A program made the position numbers and the translations under genes. This document shows, one piece after another, positions 58,380 to 64,000 of a stretch of 64,000 nucleotides of DNA. This DNA comes from Takakia lepidozioides. Lineage: Eukaryota > Streptophyta > Takakiopsida > Takakiales > Takakiaceae. The stretch is taken from positions 7,502,001-7,566,000 of the forward strand of contig CM060734.1 of the NCBI GenBank assembly GCA_030704615.1. Direction: 5' to 3'. Position 1 is the first letter of the stretch. Each line of letters starts with the position of its first letter. The notes beneath the pieces were generated by a model. It searched no databases and was not told where the DNA came from. It saw nothing but the letters and a program-made list of their open reading frames with translations.

Positions 58380-58780
58380 TATATTGCACGGATTTTGCAC
58401 AACAATATGCTGCAAAGTTAACGAGTGTTGAAAATACACGGAATCAATGTAAGGATCTAATGTGATACCAAATTGATACTAATTTTGTATTGGTGCAAAT
58501 CATGCATATTCCTTGTTTTATTCGATTTCCATCTTTAAAGTGCGATCCTCGCACGGATTCCGTTTCGTACGGATTGTGTGCTTAATTAATATGATTATGT
58601 CAAACATTACAATAACACGTCTTTCACATCATAGTGATGGATGTCACTTCTATGCCATAAATATACGTCCAACCCCATAGATGTAGTACGATTATATTGT
58701 ACGACGAAATTCATACGGATTTTGTTAAGAATCCGCGGCATGAGACTTTTGTGATGTACCCCTGAAATTCAACTATCCCC
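58380..58780. repeat. Interspersed repeat related to the 39.4/41.0-kb arms
   Basis: It shares CGCACGGATTCCG followed by GTGTGCTTAAT with the minus strand of 39640-39700, and similar words built on CGTACGA, TTTCACAC and ACGGATTT. One orientation only; no partner arm is found within the window. Confidence 0.5.
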
Positions 58781-58940
58781 TCATGTAACCTTATATTAAA
58801 GGTGCTTTAAACCCCCCTCCATATATATAATGTTGTACATGGAGGGGTTTTAAATACCCCCTCCTGTGCACGCACGTGGCTGGTGCATATTGGCTGGAGT
58901 GCACCCCCAAGGCCATTGGAGGGCCTCATGCGTCAGGGGG

Positions 58941-58967
58941 CTGGGGGGGGGGGGGGGGGGGGGGGTG
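58941..58967. repeat. Poly-G tract
   Basis: Over 20 G with one T near the end, inside a C/G-rich block that follows a duplicated CCCCTCC / GGAGGGG motif (58810-58862). ORFs across it code for poly-Gly by chance. Confidence 0.9.
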
Positions 58968-59278
58968 GGCAAATCCACTCCCCGCCCATGCATGCTGGGT
59001 GGCATGTCCGGTGGCGCCAAAAATACAGTCTCGGGGGTGGGGGCTCAAAAGTTGTGATTCTCATCGGGCATGTAAACGGACTAGAGTAATATGAATGAGT
59101 GAGCTGGAAAGTGGTAATGAGCAAAGAGAGAATATCCGAGGGGATAGTATTATGAGCATAGGCTTGTGATAGTTTTGTCAAGGAGCAGGGTTTTTTGGGA
59201 GGGGTGTCTTGGAGGTAGCGGGTAACAAGCCAGCTGAGTTCAGTAGCAAAGTCTTAGCGGGGTGGGTGGATTTGAGTG

Positions 59279-60490
59279 TCACACGGGGAGGAAGTAGAGT
59301 ATTTGGCCCAAAGCCATGCAAATCTGTCGTTGGGAATGAGGCCGATAACGGCCATTGAAGGTGTAGATGGTGGACATACGAGGGCCTTGACTGATTGTGG
59401 GGGAGGTGTGCAGGATGTCCTTATCCGGGTTGCATTCATTGATGTGTATGTGTATGTTGGGGGCAGTAAGCGGTTGGTGTACATGACGGGCATCTTTGGG
59501 TTGGGGTTGGGAGATATGTTGTTGGTGGGTGTGCGCGAGGTAGTTAGTATTAGTGCGTATTGGCTTTGGCCTCTCTTCTCTCTTAGAAGCCAATTGCACA
59601 GAGAGTTCCTCCATCCGTTTAGTTAATGCAGCAATTTGCCCTTCCTGGGGGTCAATTGTCACACCAGCTGATAATTGGTTTTGTAAGGATACAGGGGCAT
59701 ACATTCCCATAGTAGTTTGAGGGGATGAAACTATGGCTGATGGCATCATTGTTGGTGAAATTTGTGAAGCCCAAGAATTAGTATCAAACATCGTGGGCGC
59801 CACTGAATAGGTGGAAACATTAATAGTTTCCCATAATTTAGCTCGATTGAGGGCTGCTTGGAGATTGGCCGGTGTCCCCTCTTTACAAATCGCTTCAATT
59901 CCTGCGGCATCAATCCTTCCACAAAGAGGCCCATTTGTATATGGTCAGGGATGTTGTGGTTATTCCATCGCCGGAGGATATCTTCCAATCGTCCTGCAAA
60001 GGAACAACTGATTCCCCTTCCACCATATGGAGCTTGGTCAATTGCTCACGCAACCAGTCGGTAAAACCCAAGGGCCTGAATTGAGTAATTCATGCAATGT
60101 AGCAGGGAACATTTGCTGCCACCAGCTTTCTGTTCTAGCGTTATTAGCAGTACACGCCGTTATGAATTGGGCTAAGTGCCGATCGGGGTCGGATCCCTGG
60201 AGTCCTGTGAACTGGGGAATAGGCGAGACATTAACTGGTCTATCGTCCGGACCTCCCAGGTTCACCACCACCGGTATTGACTGTAAATTAACTCCAATTG
60301 GTCCCGCAGCCATTGGTGCTCGTACGATAGGCGGTACAATAGGTACGTTAGGGAGTACAATAGGGGGTAAATTAAGCGGTGCCAATGCAGCTAGTTGTGC
60401 GGCTAATAATGCACGTCGTGCTATACGCACTGCCAATCGATCGGCCCTTGCCTTAGCCTGATGCTCCGTTCTCACGGGAGATTCCTTCAT
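59279..60490 (-). pseudogene. Ty3/gypsy gag fragment (second family)
   Basis: From 60490: a basic Ala/Arg-rich start, LNLPPIVLPNVPIVPPIVRA, then PQFTGLQGSDPDRHLAQFIT and SWWQQMFPATLHE, a retrotransposon gag domain. Frames shift near 60100 (to AQFRPLGFTDWLREQLTKLH) and again near 59860. 59988 on: MEDILRRWNNHNIPDHIQMG, LFVEGLMPQELKRFVKRG, and a third frame to 59279 with a Gln-rich, probably coiled part. No protease, RT or integrase follows. Confidence 0.75.
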
Positions 60491-60953
60491 TCCCCATAAC
60501 CCTTTCTTCCTTATGGACCCACCAAACGATCTCCCTTATTCCGTGCGATAGATAATTCAAATGTTTTTTTACGTCTCCTCTTGTTTCGGTAACAATTGAC
60601 TCTGCTCCTCTTGAGCTATCGCCAGAGCTAGCATCTCCGCTTTTTGTTGGCTTAGTACGCGGAAGTTCAATCGTCTTACCCTCCTTTTTCTTACTCCAAA
60701 AGCATTCAAGGATTTCTGCCCTCTTATGCTGATTATTTAAATTGCAAAAAGGGCATAGTTTTAAACCAGGTGGAGGAACCTTGCTGTTACGAATGTCCTC
60801 CCCCGTCATCTCGTCTACTTTCAACAATCGCAATAATAAAAGAAAATTCGTGAAGGTGTATAAAAGCATCATTATCTCAAACCGCCTTTCCCCGGCAGTG
60901 GCGCCAAAAAGATGTAGAATAAAAACTATAATCAACCCTAAAAGAAGGACCAA
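60453..60953 (-). CDS. Leader ORF between primer site and gag
   Basis: This frame covers the interval from the LTR end to gag. It includes PPPGLKLCPFCNLNNQHKRA and a Lys/Ser-rich tail ending 60453, overlapping the gag start. The CPFC pair suggests a metal-binding fold but the family is not recognised. The first 20 or so residues lie across the primer site and are probably not translated. Confidence 0.3.
   Translation of the reverse strand: MVLLLGLIIVFILHLFGATAGERRFEIMMLLYTFTNFLLLLRLLKVDEMTGEDIRNSKVPPPGLKLCPFCNLNNQHKRAEILECFWSKKKEGKTIELPRTKPTKSGDASSGDSSRGAESIVTETRGDVKKHLNYLSHGIREIVWWVHKEERVMGNEGISRENGASG
60890..60906 (-). promoter_or_regulatory. Retrotransposon primer-binding site and LTR edge
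   Basis: The minus strand reads TGGCGCCACTGCCGGGG, the form used by Tat/Athila-type gypsy elements (near-complement of a tRNA 3' end). Just upstream, CTACA at 60917-60913 fits the CA end of a 5' LTR, which would extend to higher coordinates. I could not fix its far end. Confidence 0.8.
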
Positions 60954-61067
60954 TCAGTTGCAAGGTTAGTTCGCAGGGAAAGCCCTATGCGATTGCAAAA
61001 TAATGATGCTCGACTAATCTATCTCTCTCTAATCCCTGAGTAGACCAATTTCTACCACTAGACATCC

Positions 61068-62010
61068 TCAATCTAACGCGATTAATGTCCTTCCAGTCTC
61101 GATAATATTCCCATCCTCCTCTATTAACTCAACACCATTGGCTGATATTAAATACCACTGTTCATCTAATTCTCTTCTCCAGTAATTTGCTCGATATAGA
61201 GTCAATAGTTCTTTACACCATCCTTTACTCACAAGTTGTAGATTAATTATCTCTATATCATTGCATCGCAGCCTTTTAAAGATATCTATCGATAGACTAT
61301 CAGGTAATCCAGTAATTAATTCTAGAGGATTTTTAACTCCCTCATCTCCACACATCACTATCGATTGTTCTTCACCACCAATCTTGTTTCTTCAGTTCCT
61401 CCAGGGATTTCCCTTCACCAAAGGTCTCATTTCATTCTCCCATTAGTTCAGGATAGCCTTCAAAAGGTCGATACCATATCTGCAACCAACTGTGCTTCCA
61501 ATAACAATTTTTGTATAGAGCTGATAACTCTCTGTACCATCCTCTATTCACTAGTTGTAATAAAAAAAATCTTTTTATCGCTACAACAAAGCTTCTGAAA
61601 GATTCCTATTGATAGATGGCCTGGTAATCCGGTGATCAACGTGTGATCAACTCCGATAATCCTTTTATTCCCTCATCATTACTCTCTACCATGCAAATGG
61701 TTCTACTTCACTGTTATTCTCTTCCAATTAATCCAATCGAAGACTTTCTATCTTCCAGTCCATAATCTGTTCCTTCATGAACCCTGGATATCCGTCCAAA
61801 TGACAACACCACATCTTGATCCACTCACGCCCCAATCGACGATGTTTATATAGAATTGATAACTCTTTTTTCCAGACTTTACTCACACTCTCTATTCGTA
61901 CTAACTTTGCCTCATTGCAAGATAGACTCTTAAAGATTCAAATCAATATTTCTCTTGGTAAACCCGGGAATCAATTCTCACTCAGAGTTATTATCTTCTC
62001 CATTTGTGCA
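61068..62010 (-). pseudogene. Tandem F-box gene remnants, three decayed units
   Basis: 61358-61068 encodes GLPDSLSIDIFKRLRCNDIE, LQLVSKGWCKELLTLYRANY and WRRELDEQWYL: the LPxxLxxxIFxRL...LxxVSKxW core of an F-box, which binds SKP1 in SCF ubiquitin ligases. Two more degenerate units, at about 61440-61690 and 61740-62010, share aligned DNA: GGTAATCC(A/G)GT..TCAA, ACTCACAAGTTGTA-like and CTTTTAAAGAT words on the plus strand. Only the first stays open over most of its length. They lie where the LTR of the 59-60 kb element should be, so may be inside it. Confidence 0.6.
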
Positions 62011-62704
62011 CATTCTCACTATCTCACATAATTCTAATTCTTCAATCATTGCATTCAGAATCGGATTCACATTTCATCATTCCATTCTTCATGCAAAACA
62101 AATTGAATTGAAATTCATTTTTTTCTCCTTCTTCTCTTCTATTTATTCACAAGCATTACATCACAATAAGGAAATACTAATCTATCATTGGGAAATAACT
62201 CTGTCTTCTAGAACCTACTCACTCTACTCTGCTTTGGTCACAACTCTTTGGCTCAACTGACAAGGATCTATTGTCTCGCAGCTCAATTATAGCAAGCTGC
62301 CTCAACAACTTCTATAACCGCCTAACCTCTTCTATTCATCCACAATAGTCATTCATCCATCTTCTTCATTATCGATTAAAGTCAGACTATCGACCATCAC
62401 AAAATATCGAGTAATGTCACTATATCGAACCAGTATTGATAGTACCACAGAGTATATCGAGTAGGAAATGCACTAAATAGTCTTAAGAGTAAATCTCAAC
62501 CAAAAATTCCTATTATTCTACAAGAGATTGTGAAGACACCAGTGCTTCATGTGCTATTTGTGGATAGGACGCGTATCAAACTCTGCAAAGGCTGCACCAC
62601 CAAGGCTAAAGAAACCTATTCCTCCATGATTCCGGTTGGTTCTTGCCCCTAGAAGATCTAAGTCTTTGGCTTGTCCTAAGCTCTTTTTGGTACTATTTTG
62701 CTAG
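62011..62704. other. No gene seen
   Basis: AT-rich with many TCATC/ATCGA words. Confidence 0.4.
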
Positions 62705-62852
62705 TTTTCTGTCTGTCCTTTCTCTCTGTCATCCACAAATCTTGGAAACCAAGCACCTTACATCTGGTGAAATCTATGTTTTCTCTCTGTCCTTTCTCTC
62801 TGTCATCCACAAATCCTGGAAACCAAGCACCTTACATCTGATGAAATCTATG
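62705..62852. repeat. 74-bp tandem duplication
   Basis: Two units, each with CTGTCCTTTCTCTCTGTC, ATCCACAAATC, TGGAAACCAAGCACC and TTACATCTG.TGAAATC, differing at only a few positions. Shortly after, at 62925-62955, is a third copy of the GGGGTCTAATTGCTGGGC word found near 37180 and 48000. Confidence 0.9.
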
Positions 62853-63260
62853 GCATCGCTGTCGCAGCACAAGATGTCATCACGAGTGCATCCTCTCTCT
62901 GTGTCTCTGATATCGAAGATAACCTGTTGGGGTCTAATTGCTGGGCAGATCACACACATCAGTTGATGCTGACACTGCCTTGGTGGATATGTATGTCAAG
63001 GCAGCCCTGGAAAAGGGCGTTAGTATCTCTCAGTCATGATTAGTGCAGCTTATTAGTACTCTTAGTTTTGTTTGTGGTGGAAAATGACGGATAACCACTA
63101 ATTTGCATTGGTACCAAACTGCATCAAATAAGCAAGCCTCACAATGAGGGGTAAGCAGCTTAGGCTGCTCCCTCTTCTGTTCTTACACTTAGTAACTAAT
63201 CTCTGCTTGCTACTCTCACCTTTGACCAGTTCCCAGGATTTCATTGTCTAATGCAGCAGG

Positions 63261-63625
63261 TTGATACGTGCATCTGGGCAGGATGACTCTATTAATGCTG
63301 TACGTCTTGCTAAAGTGGCAACTCTTGAGGCAACATCAACTACTCATAAGGCAATCCTATGTCAACCATACAACATGGGCCACTCACAAGCAAGAGAAGC
63401 TGATGCGCAGGCACTGGCTGACAAGACAATTTTCTTGATGCAGGCCATGGATGCTGTGAAGGAGGAGACGATGCTCTTCACAAACTTGGAAGTGCATTGG
63501 AGGCCTTAGCTAAGGGAGATGGACCTTCATTGCTGCCACAACAACATACTCCATCTGTTGTCACTTCCACAGAGACACTAGCACCTTTAGGGCTGGCTGG
63601 ATCCCTTGGGCACTCAGATGTGTAA
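63261..63625 (+). CDS. Y-family ORF, second copy
   Basis: MIRASGQDDSINAVRLAKVA leads into a Gln/Ala-rich helical stretch. In another frame GGDDALHKLGSALEALAKGD continues to LAPLGLAGSLGHSDV and a stop near 63624. The GDxDALxxLGxALEAL core matches the 52630-52700 segment. The frame change suggests an intron or a shift. Function unknown. Confidence 0.35.
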
Positions 63626-63802
63626 TCACTCAATCTGGTACTGGTACTGGTACTGGTAGCAATCTCATCTGGTACTGGTTTGATTGCATCTATAATGCTT
63701 TGCAGATTCAGCATGTCTTTGCATATTAAGTGCATGAAGATGACAGGTCCAAAAGCTGGAAATTAGCAGCAGCAGGCCCACTGTCCCCTTTCTTATTTGT
63801 TT

Positions 63803-64000
63803 TTAAAAAAACCAAAATTGTTGAGCCATCTGAAACACACCATCTTGGTTATCCACCAAGACTACTCCAGGAGTCACCATAACGCGCTCGATGGCTGGCC
63901 TAGTTGGTAGCTCTTGCAACCTTGCAGCTGCGGCCGCCGGCCATGGCGCAGCCGTGGCTGTCTTCACCCTTGGATCCACAACATCCTGCATGGACTGCAT
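63803..64000 (-). mobile_element. Start of a second copy of the 24-kb gypsy family
   Basis: VKTATAAPWPAAAAARLQEL followed by PTRPAIERVMVTPGVVLVDN matches 24195-24070 (gag end and protease start) with few changes, and here it is in one frame. It breaks off at DGVFQ (about 63838), before the protease active site, and is joined to unrelated sequence. The rest of the element lies beyond the window. Confidence 0.85.

Noticed and set aside
58866-59094. Overlapping glycine-rich ORFs in three frames
   Set aside because: They are produced by the poly-G tract and a GC-rich block; no motif or splice context supports them.
1-64000. tRNA, rRNA or snRNA genes
   Set aside because: I saw no cloverleaf A/B-box pair, rRNA core or snRNA consensus, though a covariance-model scan would be needed to exclude them.

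Overview
The window is nuclear DNA of a green-lineage eukaryote. Coding sequence is broken by GT-AG introns, there are Ty1/copia and Ty3/gypsy retrotransposon remains, and the recognisable host genes include callose synthase, kinesin-12, CCR4-NOT subunit NOT2/VIP2, PARP2 and plant-type PPR proteins. Long intergenic tracts, many lineage-restricted genes, and families uncommon in seed plants (a PITP-domain protein, a possible WASH-complex subunit, a CHD6-9-like remodeler) point to a seed-free streptophyte: bryophyte, lycophyte, fern or charophyte grade. I cannot name the species.

Layout. 1-3.5 kb: a 120-bp tandem repeat, a broken protein-kinase-like gene (-) and a 50-bp palindromic minisatellite. 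3.6-8.5 kb: two unrecognised ORFs (-), then a decayed multi-exon gene (+) with a ParB/DGQHR-like motif; a palindrome around GGGAGRTCTCCC recurs at least a dozen times across this stretch. 8.7-10.2 kb: a truncated copia element. 10.7-18 kb: mostly non-coding, with one copy (X1) of an unrecognised family. 18.2-29.9 kb: a degenerate gypsy element (-) between two similar LTR-like repeats; it carries two CCHC knuckles, protease, RT, RNase H, integrase and a C-terminal PHD finger, and is invaded by a hairpin/poly-G/telomere-like insertion.

32-58 kb is a dense collection of partial host genes with well-preserved splice sites. Minus strand, high to low coordinate: X3, kinesin-12 stalk, a SWIM-domain pseudogene, NOT2, PARP2, a PPR start, X2, a SWIP/WASHC4-like fragment and FAHD1. 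Plus strand: PITP, then callose synthase, a CHD remodeler, a PPR start and a Tudor-domain gene. Almost every one lacks its start, its end or a catalytic exon. Two of the three X copies sit exactly between truncated host genes, so either X is (or travels with) a gene-capturing element, or this is a rearrangement hotspot.

58-64 kb: an interspersed repeat, a poly-G tract, a gypsy gag with a clear primer-binding site, a decayed tandem F-box array, short tandem repeats, and at the right edge the start of another copy of the 24-kb gypsy family.
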